A stretch of 33,868 nucleotides of DNA from Lysobacteraceae bacterium (GTDB lineage Bacteria; Pseudomonadota; Gammaproteobacteria; Xanthomonadales; Ahniellaceae): contig PVBP01000027.1 of the NCBI GenBank assembly GCA_002995625.1, positions 1 through 33,868 on the forward strand, given 5' to 3'. Positions within the stretch are counted from its first letter, which is position 1. Every line of letters starts with the position of its first letter. Of this stretch, positions 16,812-27,490 are shown in pieces. The translations under genes and the position numbers were made by a program. Under the pieces are notes generated by a model. It did no database searches and was not told where the DNA came from. It saw nothing but the letters and a program-made list of their open reading frames with translations.

Positions 16812-18887
16812 ATGCGCCGTGCCACCGCAAGACTCCTCGCCACTCTCGTCCCGCTGCTGATCGCGGCCTGCGCCTCGACGCCGGCCACCGACGCGGACCG
16901 ACCCGCCAGGACCTCGATGAACGCGACGATCACCCCATACGGCAACTGGCAGAGCCCGATCCCGGCGTCGAGGCTGGCCGAGGCGGCCGTGTCGATGTCC
17001 GACCTCCGCGTCGGCAGCTACGGCCGCGTCTACTGGCGCGAGTCGCGCCCGGCCGAGGGCGGTCGCCAGGTTCTGATGATCCGCGAGCGGGACGGCACGA
17101 TCCGCCAGCTGACGCCCGAGGGCTTCAACGTCCGCACCCGCGTCCACGAGTACGGCGGCTCGTCGTACACGCTGGTCGATGGCGCGATCGTGTTCGCGAA
17201 CTTCGCCGACCAGCGCCTGTACTGGCACGCCGAGGGCCGCAACCCGGTCCCGCTGACGCCGCCCGGCTACCGCTATGCCGACTGCCACTTCGACCGCAAC
17301 CGCAACCGCCTCGTCTGCGTGCGCGAGGACCACACCGACGCAACCAGGGCCGCGAACGGCGAGGAGCGCAACGAGATCGTCGCGTTGCCGCTGCCGGCCT
17401 ATGGCAGCGAGCCCGGCGAGCCGTCGGCGGGCACGGTCCTGGTCACCGGCTGGGACTTCGTCGCCTACCCGCGCGTCAGCCACGACGGCACGCGCCTTGC
17501 CTACATCGCGTGGGCGCACCCGAACATGCCGTGGGATCGGGCGGCCCTGTTCGTGGCCGAGCTCGCGGGCGATGGAATCGGCGCGACCTGGTCGGTCGTC
17601 AATGCCGAGGAGCAGTCCGCGCTGGAGCCGGTGTGGTCGGCCGACAACGTGCTGCATTACATCAACGACCTGTCCGGCTGGTGGAACCTCTACCGCTGGG
17701 ACGGGCGGGAATCGACGCCGGTGTCGCGGATGCCGCGCGAGTTCGGCGGCCCGCTGTGGCAGCACGGCGTGTCGACCTACGTCCTGCCGCCGCCCGGCGG
17801 CGTCGTCGCGCGCAGCAGCCTCGCCGGGACCGACCAGCTGATGCTGATCGGCGCGCCCGGGGACGTGACCGTCCTCGATCTGCCGTTCGTGGCCTTCGGC
17901 GAACTCCAGTACCTCGAGCCGGAACGCGTGGTCACGATCGCCTCCAGCCGCGACGACGAGCCCGCGCTGATCGCGGTCGACCTGCGCGCCGGATCGTTCG
18001 ATGTGCTGCACCAGCCGGCCCGAAGCGGCCTCGATCCCGCGTATGTCTCCAAGGGCGAACCGATCGAGTTCCCGACCGCGCCCGGGCCGAACCGCCGACC
18101 GCGCACGGCGCACGCCTTCTACTACCCGCCGGCCAATCCGAATCACCGCGGCCCGGACGGCGAGCCGCCGCCGCTGCTCGTGCTGATCCACGGCGGCCCG
18201 ACCTCGGTCTCGAAGCCGACCTTCTCGCTGCAGCGTCACTTCTGGACCACGCGCGGCTTCGCGCTGGTCGATGTCAACTATGGCGGCTCGACGACCTTCG
18301 GCCGCAGCTACCGCCAGCGGCTCAACGGCCAGTGGGGCGTGGTCGACGTGGCCGATGCGGTCGCGGCGGTCGACTACCTCGTATCCACCGGGCGAGCCCG
18401 CGCCGACCGGGTCGCGATCCGGGGCGGCAGCGCCGGCGGCTTCACGACGCTCGCGGCGCTCGCGTTCACCGACCGCTTCAAGGCCGGCGCGAACCATTTC
18501 GGGGTCTCCGACATCAAGGCCCTGGCCGCGACCAGCCACAAGTTCGAGCGGCTCTACGACGTCTCGCTGGTCGGTCCGCCGGACGAGGCGCTGTACCGGG
18601 CGAGGTCGCCGATCCACCACCTCGACGGGTTCCGCGAGCCCCTGATCACGTTCCAGGGCAGCGAGGACCGGATCGTGCCGCCGGAGCAGTCGCGGAGGAT
18701 CGTCGAGGCGCTGCGCACCCGCGGCGTGCCGGTCGCCTACCTCGAGTTCGAGGGCGAGCAGCACGGTTTCCGCAAGGCCGCCAACATCATCCGCGCCGCC
18801 GAAGCCGAGCTCTACTTCTACGGCCGGATCTTCGGCTTCACGCCGGCCGATCCGATCGAGCCGGTGCCGATCGACAACCTGCCCTGA
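16812..18887 (+). CDS. S9 family prolyl-oligopeptidase-type peptidase, predicted lipoprotein
   Basis: A 691-residue exported serine peptidase. Signal peptide with lipobox ending at C20 (LLIAAC), so the mature protein is probably lipid-anchored. Residues about 40-400 form the beta-propeller, with repeats such as RVHEYGGSSYTL and WSADNVLHYINDLSGWWNLY typical of dipeptidyl-aminopeptidase-like S9C proteins. The C-terminal alpha/beta-hydrolase domain has Ser540 in GGSAGGFT, Asp619 in GSEDRIVPP and His651 in GEQHGFR, a complete triad. It probably trims peptides in the periplasm, and the substrate is not predictable. It follows aat by 33 bases but has no clear functional link to it. Confidence 0.92.
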   Translation: MRRATARLLATLVPLLIAACASTPATDADRPARTSMNATITPYGNWQSPIPASRLAEAAVSMSDLRVGSYGRVYWRESRPAEGGRQVLMIRERDGTIRQLTPEGFNVRTRVHEYGGSSYTLVDGAIVFANFADQRLYWHAEGRNPVPLTPPGYRYADCHFDRNRNRLVCVREDHTDATRAANGEERNEIVALPLPAYGSEPGEPSAGTVLVTGWDFVAYPRVSHDGTRLAYIAWAHPNMPWDRAALFVAELAGDGIGATWSVVNAEEQSALEPVWSADNVLHYINDLSGWWNLYRWDGRESTPVSRMPREFGGPLWQHGVSTYVLPPPGGVVARSSLAGTDQLMLIGAPGDVTVLDLPFVAFGELQYLEPERVVTIASSRDDEPALIAVDLRAGSFDVLHQPARSGLDPAYVSKGEPIEFPTAPGPNRRPRTAHAFYYPPANPNHRGPDGEPPPLLVLIHGGPTSVSKPTFSLQRHFWTTRGFALVDVNYGGSTTFGRSYRQRLNGQWGVVDVADAVAAVDYLVSTGRARADRVAIRGGSAGGFTTLAALAFTDRFKAGANHFGVSDIKALAATSHKFERLYDVSLVGPPDEALYRARSPIHHLDGFREPLITFQGSEDRIVPPEQSRRIVEALRTRGVPVAYLEFEGEQHGFRKAANIIRAAEAELYFYGRIFGFTPADPIEPVPIDNLP

Positions 18888-19534
18888 GGGTGGCATCGCG
18901 GTCGCTGGCGAGGGACCGGACGCGCCAGCAACACCCGGACGGAAGCCGACCCGCGCGCCGACCAGGGTCGGCGCCACCGCCCTTCGAGGATCCGTGGCGC
19001 GCGGCTTGCCGCGCGCTGGATCGCCGAACCTGATGAGCCCTCAATCTCAGTTGGGGGCCACAGAGGTCTTCAATCGCTCAACCTTCGTCCGTGTGACTTC
19101 GACACACCGATCCTCGAAAGAGCAGCTTCCGGAGCGGCCTCCGGCCGCCCCGTGCAGGGGGTCGTGCCGACGACCCCCTGCACCCCCGCTCGCGCCGCGC
19201 ACCGCCGCCGCGCGATCCGTCCGGGGTCGCACGGTGCCCTCGTCGCGGCCGCGCCGGCGGGGCCGGCGCGAACTCGCACATCCGTGTGCTCGAACAAGCG
19301 CGCCTTGGACCCCGCCGGCGCCGTGCCGCGACTCGGCGCCGGTGAGCGGCGCCATGTCACTCAACCCGCCATCCATGGCTGGCCGCTTATCGACGTGCGA
19401 AGCCTGATCGCGGCTCACTGCAACGACGATCAGCCGAGACTCGCGGCTGATCAGGTCGCCGAATGTCCGCGTTTCCCTGAGCAGCAAGGAGGCGAACGCG
19501 GTAAGCCCCCGCCGCGCTTCGTGACGGGCTCCGA
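18888..19534. other. Long region without a convincing gene
   Basis: About 650 bases between the S9 peptidase (plus) and the TonB receptor (minus), which converge here. Frames are open on both strands only because of the GC content; none has a start with a ribosome site or family-like sequence. It contains a perfect 14-bp inverted repeat and several GC-rich palindromic stretches. It may hold degraded sequence or an uncharacterised RNA. Confidence 0.5.
19152..19183. repeat. Perfect 14-bp inverted repeat
   Basis: GTGCAGGGGGTCGT and ACGACCCCCTGCAC are separated by GCCG, making a very stable hairpin on either strand. There is no T-run on either side, so it is not a classic terminator. It lies between convergent genes and could still stop transcription with Rho, or be a transposon/attachment remnant. 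Confidence 0.75.
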
Positions 19535-21655
19535 TCAGAACCGGTACTGCGCGCCCACCGCGACCTGGCGCGGCGCGCCGGGCAGGATGCCGCGCGTGCG
19601 ATCGACGATGTAGTCGCGATCGAAGAGGTTCTTCACGGTCACGAACGCGCTCCACGGGGTCCCGTCGGGCGACCAGTTGAGTGCCGCGTTCACGACCCCA
19701 TGGCCCGCGATCCGCCCGACCTGCCCGTCGGCGCGCGGCGCGATCGTGTTGGCGAAGTCGGCCCATTGCCAACCGATCGCCTGCACCTCGACCGAGGCAT
19801 CCCAAGGTCCGCCGGCCCAGCCCAGGCGCGCGCTGGCCATCGTCCGGGGCGCGTACGGCAGCCGGTTGCCCGGGGCGCTGCCGCCGACCGGAAGGCCCGT
19901 CGCGACCGCGACGAAGGCCGATTCCTGGCGCGCGGTCGGCAGCCAGGTCAGCGCCGCGCGCGCATAGGGCCCGCCAGCCGCGCCGAGGTCGCGGCCGTTC
20001 CAGTCGAGCGCGAGTTCGGCGCCCACGTAGCGCGCCTCGCCGACCGCCAGCGGCGTGCTGCCGCCGGCGACCGAGCCGACCGCGATCTGGCGATCGAAGT
20101 CGTTGGCGAACGCGACCGCTTCGTACGTGGTCCGGCTGCCCAGACGGCCGCGCAGCCCGAACTCGAGATTGCGGCTCCTCTCCGGCTCGAGGTCGACGCT
20201 GCCGCCGTCGTTGTCGATCAGGTCCTCGACCCGCGGCGGCGCGAAGCCCTCGTGCCAGCCGGCGAACACGGTCAGGTCCTCGGACAGCGTCCAGTTGACG
20301 CCGAGCCCGGGAACCACGGCATCGACGCCCTTCGATCCACCGCGTCCATTCAGGCGGTTGACGCGCTCGTTGTCGATGTCCTCGAACCGCACGATCGGCA
20401 GCACCAGCAGGTTGCCGAAGCGGAAGGTGTTGGCGACGTGGGCCGAGAGCGCCCGGGTCTCGCGCCGGTTGTCCTCGACGACGGTGCCGGTCCGTGCCCG
20501 AGGGCTCGTGCCGTTGACCTGGAAACGGGTCTGATCCTCGCGATGCCAGCGCAGCGAGGCCTCGAACTCCTGCTCGATGCCGCCGAGGCCGTGGAACACG
20601 GAGAGCCGAGGTTCGATGCCTCGCGTGTCGTAGCTGCGGAGGCGGCCCTGCGTCGAGTTGCAGGCATCGACGTCGACCCGCTCGCCGCGCAGCCGCGCGT
20701 CGCGGAACGCGGTCCCGCACTGGGTGTCGGTCGTGGTCGAGGACTGGCGCCACCAGTCCCGGTCGAAGCGGTAGGCGTACGCGGAGGTCAGCAGCGTCGC
20801 GGGGCCGAACACGATCCGATGGGTGGCCGAGCCCCCGTAGCGGGTGATCTCGAAGGTGTCGTTCCGGAACGGGTTGTAGCGGCGACCGAAGTTCGCGTAC
20901 TCGGCCGCGGTGAGGCCGCTGTAGGTGACCTGCGAGTCCTCGCCGAGACGACTGGCCTTGAACGTGACCGCGTGGTCCTCGCCGAGGTCGAGCACATACT
21001 TCAGGTTCACGTCGTCCTGGCGCAGGCGCTGATTGTCGCGCGCCGCATCCCCGGCCCTGCGCATCAGCTCGAGCGAGAGGCCGGCGCCACCGACCCGCGC
21101 GCGCAGCGACGAATAGCCGAGGTTGCCGCCGACGGCCTGAAGATAGCCACCCAGCGCGTCCGGCGGCATCGGCGTCACGTAGTTGATCGCCCCGCCGATC
21201 GTCTGCGGACCGAAGCGCAGCATGCCGACGCCCTTCAGCACCTCGATGCGCTCGTAGCGCTCGAGCGGAGCGTGGTAGTAGCTCGCATTGTCGCCGTACG
21301 GCGCGTAGCTCGCGGGCAAGCCGTCCTCGAGCAGCAGGACCTTCGTCGACCGCGTCGGATTGAGTCCGCGGATCCCGATGTTCGGGCGCAGCCCGAACCC
21401 CTCCTCGTCGCGCACGTGGACGCCGCTCGCGCGACGCAGCGCCTCCGGGACGGTCAGAGTCCGGCTCGACCGCAGTTCGTCGGCCGTGATCACCTGCGCG
21501 CTCCCCGGCTGTTCCCGTCGCGCGAGGTCTTCGCCGACGACCTCGACCCTCGGCAGCTCGGGCGGCAGCGGTGCCGACTGCGGCGCCGCGATCGCGCCCG
21601 GCGCGAGCATCGCAGCGACGGCGCCGAAGGTGACGAGGATCGGTGTTCGCGACAT
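19535..21655 (-). CDS. TonB-dependent receptor, FecA-like (probable ferric siderophore/citrate uptake)
   Basis: A 706-residue outer-membrane beta-barrel receptor. Signal peptide about 1-23, TonB-box-like VEVVGE at about 37-42, and plug domain about 50-165 with SGVHVRDEEGFGLRPNIGIRG and VLKGVGMLRFGPQTIGGAINYVT. The barrel ends in VAVGAQYRF with a terminal Phe for BAM recognition. The plug (GLNPTRSTKVLLLEDGLP) resembles FecA-type iron receptors. A Fur-box-like site overlaps its promoter, which supports iron uptake. The divergent ECF gene lacks a FecR partner, and this receptor has no evident N-terminal signalling extension. The substrate is inferred only. Confidence 0.92.
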   Translation of the reverse strand: MSRTPILVTFGAVAAMLAPGAIAAPQSAPLPPELPRVEVVGEDLARREQPGSAQVITADELRSSRTLTVPEALRRASGVHVRDEEGFGLRPNIGIRGLNPTRSTKVLLLEDGLPASYAPYGDNASYYHAPLERYERIEVLKGVGMLRFGPQTIGGAINYVTPMPPDALGGYLQAVGGNLGYSSLRARVGGAGLSLELMRRAGDAARDNQRLRQDDVNLKYVLDLGEDHAVTFKASRLGEDSQVTYSGLTAAEYANFGRRYNPFRNDTFEITRYGGSATHRIVFGPATLLTSAYAYRFDRDWWRQSSTTTDTQCGTAFRDARLRGERVDVDACNSTQGRLRSYDTRGIEPRLSVFHGLGGIEQEFEASLRWHREDQTRFQVNGTSPRARTGTVVEDNRRETRALSAHVANTFRFGNLLVLPIVRFEDIDNERVNRLNGRGGSKGVDAVVPGLGVNWTLSEDLTVFAGWHEGFAPPRVEDLIDNDGGSVDLEPERSRNLEFGLRGRLGSRTTYEAVAFANDFDRQIAVGSVAGGSTPLAVGEARYVGAELALDWNGRDLGAAGGPYARAALTWLPTARQESAFVAVATGLPVGGSAPGNRLPYAPRTMASARLGWAGGPWDASVEVQAIGWQWADFANTIAPRADGQVGRIAGHGVVNAALNWSPDGTPWSAFVTVKNLFDRDYIVDRTRGILPGAPRQVAVGAQYRF

Positions 21656-21688
21656 GGGTGACCCGGACTGAGGACCGAAGGGACGCGA

Positions 21689-21717
21689 ACACTAATGAGA
21701 ACGATTCGTGTTTGCAA
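21689..21717 (-). promoter_or_regulatory. Candidate promoter of the TonB receptor gene
   Basis: On the minus strand, TTGCAA and TAGTGT are separated by 17 bases. The -10 lies about 33 bases before the receptor ATG. The Fur-box-like site fills the spacer and the -10, a typical repression layout. Confidence 0.45.
21694..21712. promoter_or_regulatory. Fur-box-like operator
   Basis: AATGAGAACGATTCGTGTT matches 15 of 19 positions of the common AATGAGAATGATTCTCATT form. It overlaps the candidate receptor promoter and lies about 77 bases before the ECF sigma start, so Fur could affect both directions. Confidence 0.65.
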
Positions 21718-21788
21718 TCTTAACTGTGGCTGTCGCTGACCGTCGCCACGCGCGACCCGACCGCGAACCGGCGCATCCTTTCCGGTGC

Positions 21789-22361
21789 ATGAGCCATTTC
21801 GCGATCGACCTCCCGGACAGCCTCGTCGCCCGCTTCCAGCGGCGAGAGGTCGCCGCCTTCGAACAGATCTACCGCCGGTTCGAGCGGCCGGCCTACACGC
21901 TCGCGAAGCGGCTGCTCGACGATGCCGACGAGGCGCGCGAAGTCCTGCACGATGCGCTGCTCCGTGCCTGGGAGCAGTCCGCGAGCTACCGCGGCGACGC
22001 GCCGTTCTGGGGCTGGCTGCGGCAGATCACGGTCAACGAGGCGCTGATGCGCATCCGCCGCCGGCGTGTCGACTACGTCGACGAGGTGCCGGAGCCCGAT
22101 GCCGCGACCGCCGCGATCGACGGCCTCGCCTTCGACCGCCTCGCGCTCGGGCAGGCGCTGTCGGTCCTCGCGCCCGAGACCCGGGCAATCGTCTGGCTGC
22201 ACCTGGTCGAGGGCTACGGCCACGACGAGATCGGCCGGATGTTCGACCGCACGCCCAGTTTCTCGAAGAGCCAGCTCTCGCGCGGCCTGCGCCGGCTGCG
22301 CGAATCGCTCGCCACCGCGACCCCGGAGACCCACGATGTCCGCCCCGCTGCCGCCCTCTGA
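21789..22361 (+). CDS. ECF RNA polymerase sigma factor
   Basis: A 190-residue sigma-70 family factor. Region 2 lies at about 15-85 (FEQIYRRFERPAYTLAKRLL, ARAWEQ-like core, FWGWLRQITVNEALM), and region 4 at about 110-170 (VWLHLVEGYGHDEIGRMFDRT then PSFSKSQLSRGLRRLRESL). The PSFSKSQL segment is typical of ECF factors clustered with an anti-sigma gene. The start chosen gives MSHFAIDLP; an upstream in-frame ATG (21708) would lie in the Fur-box region. Its end overlaps the next gene by 26 bases. It probably responds to an envelope signal through the two downstream proteins. Confidence 0.9.
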   Translation: MSHFAIDLPDSLVARFQRREVAAFEQIYRRFERPAYTLAKRLLDDADEAREVLHDALLRAWEQSASYRGDAPFWGWLRQITVNEALMRIRRRRVDYVDEVPEPDAATAAIDGLAFDRLALGQALSVLAPETRAIVWLHLVEGYGHDEIGRMFDRTPSFSKSQLSRGLRRLRESLATATPETHDVRPAAAL

Positions 22362-22920
22362 ATCGATCCGCGCCTGGGCCGCGGCCCTGCGCGACCTGCC
22401 GCTCGAGGCGCCCGAACCTTCGGTCTGGCCGACGCTGGCCGAGGCCGCGGCGCGCCCGGCACGCCGATCCGCCGCTCGGCCTCGCTCGCGACTCGCCTGG
22501 GCGGCCGCGGCGGCGATCGCGGCACTCGCGGTGTCGGTCCCGTCGCTGATGACCTGGCAGGCCGGCCCCGGCGAAGCGCCATCCGCTCCGGCGCTCGCCG
22601 ACCGCGACGACGCCGACGCGCGTCTGGTCGCCGACCTCGTGGCGCGCAACCAGTCGCTCGAACGGGCGCTCCGCGACACCGATTCGTCGTGGGCCATCGA
22701 CGCCGAATACGCGATGGCCGCAACCCAGGTCGAAGACCTGATCGCCGCGATCGACGACCAGCTCGCCGCGATCGACGACGCGCGCAATGCCGAAGTGCTG
22801 TGGCGCGTGCGGCTCTCGCTGCTGCAGGAGCTCGCCACGCTCCGCACCGGCGGCGCCGAAAGCCTGATCGCCGGCACCCACGGCGTGATCGCCGTGCCGG
22901 CCGACTACGAGATCCAGTGA
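22336..22920 (+). CDS. One-TM membrane protein, candidate anti-sigma factor
   Basis: A 194-residue protein. The N-terminal cytoplasmic segment (1-52) is followed by a membrane helix at about 53-73, then a periplasmic part whose middle (about 90-165) is helical and probably coiled coil (ARNQSLERALRDTD, EDLIAAIDDQLAAIDDARN). It starts within the ECF gene, the usual anti-sigma position. No zinc-binding ZAS motif (HxxxCxxC) is present, so if it is an anti-sigma factor it belongs to a non-zinc class. The call rests on topology and context. Confidence 0.65.
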   Translation: MSAPLPPSESIRAWAAALRDLPLEAPEPSVWPTLAEAAARPARRSAARPRSRLAWAAAAAIAALAVSVPSLMTWQAGPGEAPSAPALADRDDADARLVADLVARNQSLERALRDTDSSWAIDAEYAMAATQVEDLIAAIDDQLAAIDDARNAEVLWRVRLSLLQELATLRTGGAESLIAGTHGVIAVPADYEIQ

Positions 22921-22939
22921 CAACCCGAAGGAGGCAACG

Positions 22940-24022
22940 ATGAAGGCGATTCGAAAGTCCCTGCTCACCACGGCCCTCGCCGCCGCGCTGCTGCCGATCG
23001 CGGCCCCGGCCCAGACCGCGAATCCGGCCGCGCCGACCGACCCGCAGGTTCTGGCCGCCAAGCGCGCCGAGCTCGATCTCGCCGAGCGCGAGCTGGCGGC
23101 GGCGCGAGAGCGCGTCCGCGAGCTGCGCCGCGAGCTCGGCATTCATGGACCGCGGGCGCATCGCGACGTCCGCATCGTGACCGAGAGCCGGCGTCCGATG
23201 ATCGGCGTCGTGTTCGGCGACGATGGCAACGGCGTCTACGTGCGTGCGGTCACCCCCGGCAGCGGCGCCGACCAGGGTGGCCTGCGCGCCGGCGACCGGG
23301 TGGTCGCGATCAACGGCCGTGCGCTGGCCGAGGCAGCGAAGTCGATGCCGCGCCGCGCGCCGGTCGAGATCGCGCGCGAGCTCGTCGGTCGCCCGAAGGA
23401 CGGCGAGAGCGTTCGCCTGAGCGTCCTCCGAAACGGCCAGCGCGTCGACGTGACTGCGGTCGCCCAGAAGCGCACCCATCTCGCGTGGTCCGGCCGCGGC
23501 GAGATGCCGGCGGCGCTCCGCGAGCGGCTCCAGGGGCTCGATGCGGGATCCGGCATCGACGTCGACCTGCTGGTCGAGCGCGCGCTCGAGCGGGCCGGCG
23601 AGGCCCGCGAGCTCGCAGGGCGCCGGGCCCACCTGTTCCATGACGGCGCCCGCGACCTGCGCTTCGCAGCAGTGGGACCCGAACTCGGCAAGGTCCTCGG
23701 TGCCAGCGGCGGCGTGCTGATCCTCGAACAGCGCAACGCGCGTTTCGCCCCGCTCGCGGTCGGCGACGTGATCACCAGCATCGGCGGAGAGCGGATCGAG
23801 TCGCCGAGCGACGTGATGCGCGCGCTCCGGCGCCATGAGCCCGGGACTGCCGTCAACGTCGAGGTCGTCCGCGAGCGCCAGCGCCAGGTCCTGGTCCTGA
23901 CCGTGCCCGAGCGTCCGTCGTTCCAGGGCCTCTGGCCCACTCCGCCGGCCGCGCCGCCGGCCCCGCCGCCGCCGTCAGCGCGTCGCCCGCCGAATCCGCC
24001 GCTCCCGCCGGTCGGGATCTGA
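22940..24022 (+). CDS. Exported protein with two PDZ domains
   Basis: A 360-residue periplasmic protein. Signal peptide about 1-24, coiled-coil segment about 35-68 (DLAERELAAARERVRELRREL). PDZ1 is at about 83-158 (IGVVFGDDGNGVYVRAV, GGLRAGDRVVAINGRAL). PDZ2 is at about 250-325 (APLAVGDVITSIGGERI), and a proline-rich tail is at about 330-357. No protease domain (HtrA Ser triad or Tsp) is present, so it binds rather than cuts. It follows the one-TM protein by 19 bases with a good GAAGGAGG site. In the ECF context it may sense misfolded C termini or bridge the anti-sigma factor to a protease, analogous to the PDZ domains of DegS and RseP. Confidence 0.85.
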   Translation: MKAIRKSLLTTALAAALLPIAAPAQTANPAAPTDPQVLAAKRAELDLAERELAAARERVRELRRELGIHGPRAHRDVRIVTESRRPMIGVVFGDDGNGVYVRAVTPGSGADQGGLRAGDRVVAINGRALAEAAKSMPRRAPVEIARELVGRPKDGESVRLSVLRNGQRVDVTAVAQKRTHLAWSGRGEMPAALRERLQGLDAGSGIDVDLLVERALERAGEARELAGRRAHLFHDGARDLRFAAVGPELGKVLGASGGVLILEQRNARFAPLAVGDVITSIGGERIESPSDVMRALRRHEPGTAVNVEVVRERQRQVLVLTVPERPSFQGLWPTPPAAPPAPPPPSARRPPNPPLPPVGI

Positions 24023-24039
24023 CCTTCGTCGCTGCGACC

Positions 24040-24071
24040 GTCGCCCGCGCGGCCATGCCCGCGCGGGCGAC
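24040..24071. terminator. Candidate bidirectional hairpin terminator
   Basis: A perfect 12-bp stem GTCGCCCGCGCG / CGCGCGGGCGAC with an 8-base loop lies between the convergent PDZ gene and metX. No T-run follows on either strand. Placement between convergent genes supports a shared termination role. Confidence 0.5.
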
Positions 24072-24140
24072 GTCGCGACTTCAGGGTGCCTCTCCGCCCC
24101 GGGCCGGTGCAGGACCGACCCGGTGCGCCGACGCCACGCC

Positions 24141-26650
<2,510 letters not shown>

Positions 26651-26767
26651 CTAGGGGGACTTGCGGGTGCTGCGGTGCTGCTAGACGTGCCGTTCTCCGC
26701 GCGCGGGCGCGCACATGCACATGCGGCAGCACATGCAGGCGGGACGGGCGGCGGCGGCGAGGGATCG

Positions 26768-26783
26768 TTGCATCGCGATGCAA
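26768..26783. promoter_or_regulatory. Perfect 16-bp palindrome, candidate operator of metYX
   Basis: TTGCATCGCGATGCAA is a perfect palindrome placed directly downstream of, and touching, the candidate -10 of the metY promoter. A repressor bound there would block initiation. The cognate regulator is unknown. Confidence 0.5.
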
Positions 26784-26812
26784 AGATGGAGCAGGCTCCC
26801 CGGCCTTGTCAA
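26783..26812 (-). promoter_or_regulatory. Candidate metYX promoter
   Basis: On the minus strand, a consensus TTGACA is followed after 18 bases by CATCTT (3 of 6 with TATAAT). It lies about 230 bases before the metY ATG, implying a long untranslated leader. Confidence 0.45.
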
Positions 26813-26907
26813 GCGCTTTCTTGCGCGCCCCCGGTCGTCGGGGCCTCGCGGGGAGCTGCTCCGGCCCCTTTCTGCGACACTGCCCGCCCTCGCGATGGAA
26901 GCCCTCG

Positions 26908-27465
26908 ATGCAGACCCTGCTGATCGCGACCGGCGTGGTCGCCCTCGCCGAGCTCGGCGACAAGACCCAGCTGCTCTCGCTGGTCCTGGCGGCCCGTTAC
27001 CGGCAGGCCTGGCCGATCGTGCTCGGCATCCTGGTCGCGACGCTCGCGAACCACGCGGTGGCCGCGTGGGCCGGCGCGTGGATCGCCGCGCAGCTGCCCG
27101 AAGGACTCCTCAGGTGGCTGCTGGCCGCATCCTTCCTTGCGGTCGCGCTGTGGGCGCTCAAGCCGGACACGATCAGCGAGGGCGAGGCGCAGACCGCGTC
27201 GAAGTACGGGGCCTTCGTCGCGACCACGATCGCGTTCTTCCTCGCCGAGATCGGCGACAAGACCCAGGTCGCCACGGTGGTGCTCGCCGCCAAGTACGCG
27301 CCGCTCTGGGAAGTGGTCGTCGGCACCACGCTCGGCATGATGCTCGCGAACGTGCCGGTGGTGTTCCTCGGCGCGCGCTTCGCGCACCGGATTCCGCTCC
27401 AGGCCGCGCGGATCACCGCGGCGCTGGTGTTCGCGGCCCTCGCGGTCGCGGTCCTGCTGCGCTGA
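26908..27465 (+). CDS. GDT1/TMEM165 (UPF0016) family cation exporter
   Basis: A 185-residue inner-membrane protein with six helices arranged as two homologous halves. Each half carries the family's E-x-G-D-K-T-Q motif: ELGDKTQ at 15-21 and EIGDKTQ at 114-120. Bacterial members such as MneA export Mn2+; eukaryotic members act on Ca2+/Mn2+ at the Golgi. The start (MQTLLIATG) follows GGAAG at good spacing. No manganese riboswitch of the yybP-ykoY type was recognised upstream. It is divergent from metY and followed by a small frameshifted gene. Confidence 0.9.
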   Translation: MQTLLIATGVVALAELGDKTQLLSLVLAARYRQAWPIVLGILVATLANHAVAAWAGAWIAAQLPEGLLRWLLAASFLAVALWALKPDTISEGEAQTASKYGAFVATTIAFFLAEIGDKTQVATVVLAAKYAPLWEVVVGTTLGMMLANVPVVFLGARFAHRIPLQAARITAALVFAALAVAVLLR

Positions 27466-27490
27466 GGCCGATCATCGGCGGGAGAGATCG

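Noticed and set aside
15582-18977. An open minus-strand frame of about 1,130 codons across the GNAT, aat and S9 genes
   Set aside because: It runs opposite three recognisable genes and is a low-complexity Arg/Asp/Gly protein, as expected from high GC3 in the real frame.
16169-19033. An open plus-strand frame of about 950 codons in another phase over aat and the S9 gene
   Set aside because: It overlaps two genes with complete catalytic motifs and has no domain-like sequence of its own.
19070-19360. A 96-codon minus-strand frame in the long unassigned region
   Set aside because: No ribosome site, no recognisable domain, and it spans the perfect inverted repeat.
21689-22361. FecI/FecR-type control of the TonB receptor by the divergent ECF gene
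   Set aside because: The one-TM protein is not FecR-like and the receptor has no N-terminal signalling extension, so the receptor is more simply Fur-regulated.
26840-26907. Possible yybP-ykoY manganese riboswitch before the GDT1-type exporter gene
   Set aside because: GGGGAGC-like and CTGCGACA-like pieces are present, but the paired core and conserved loops of the motif could not be laid out.
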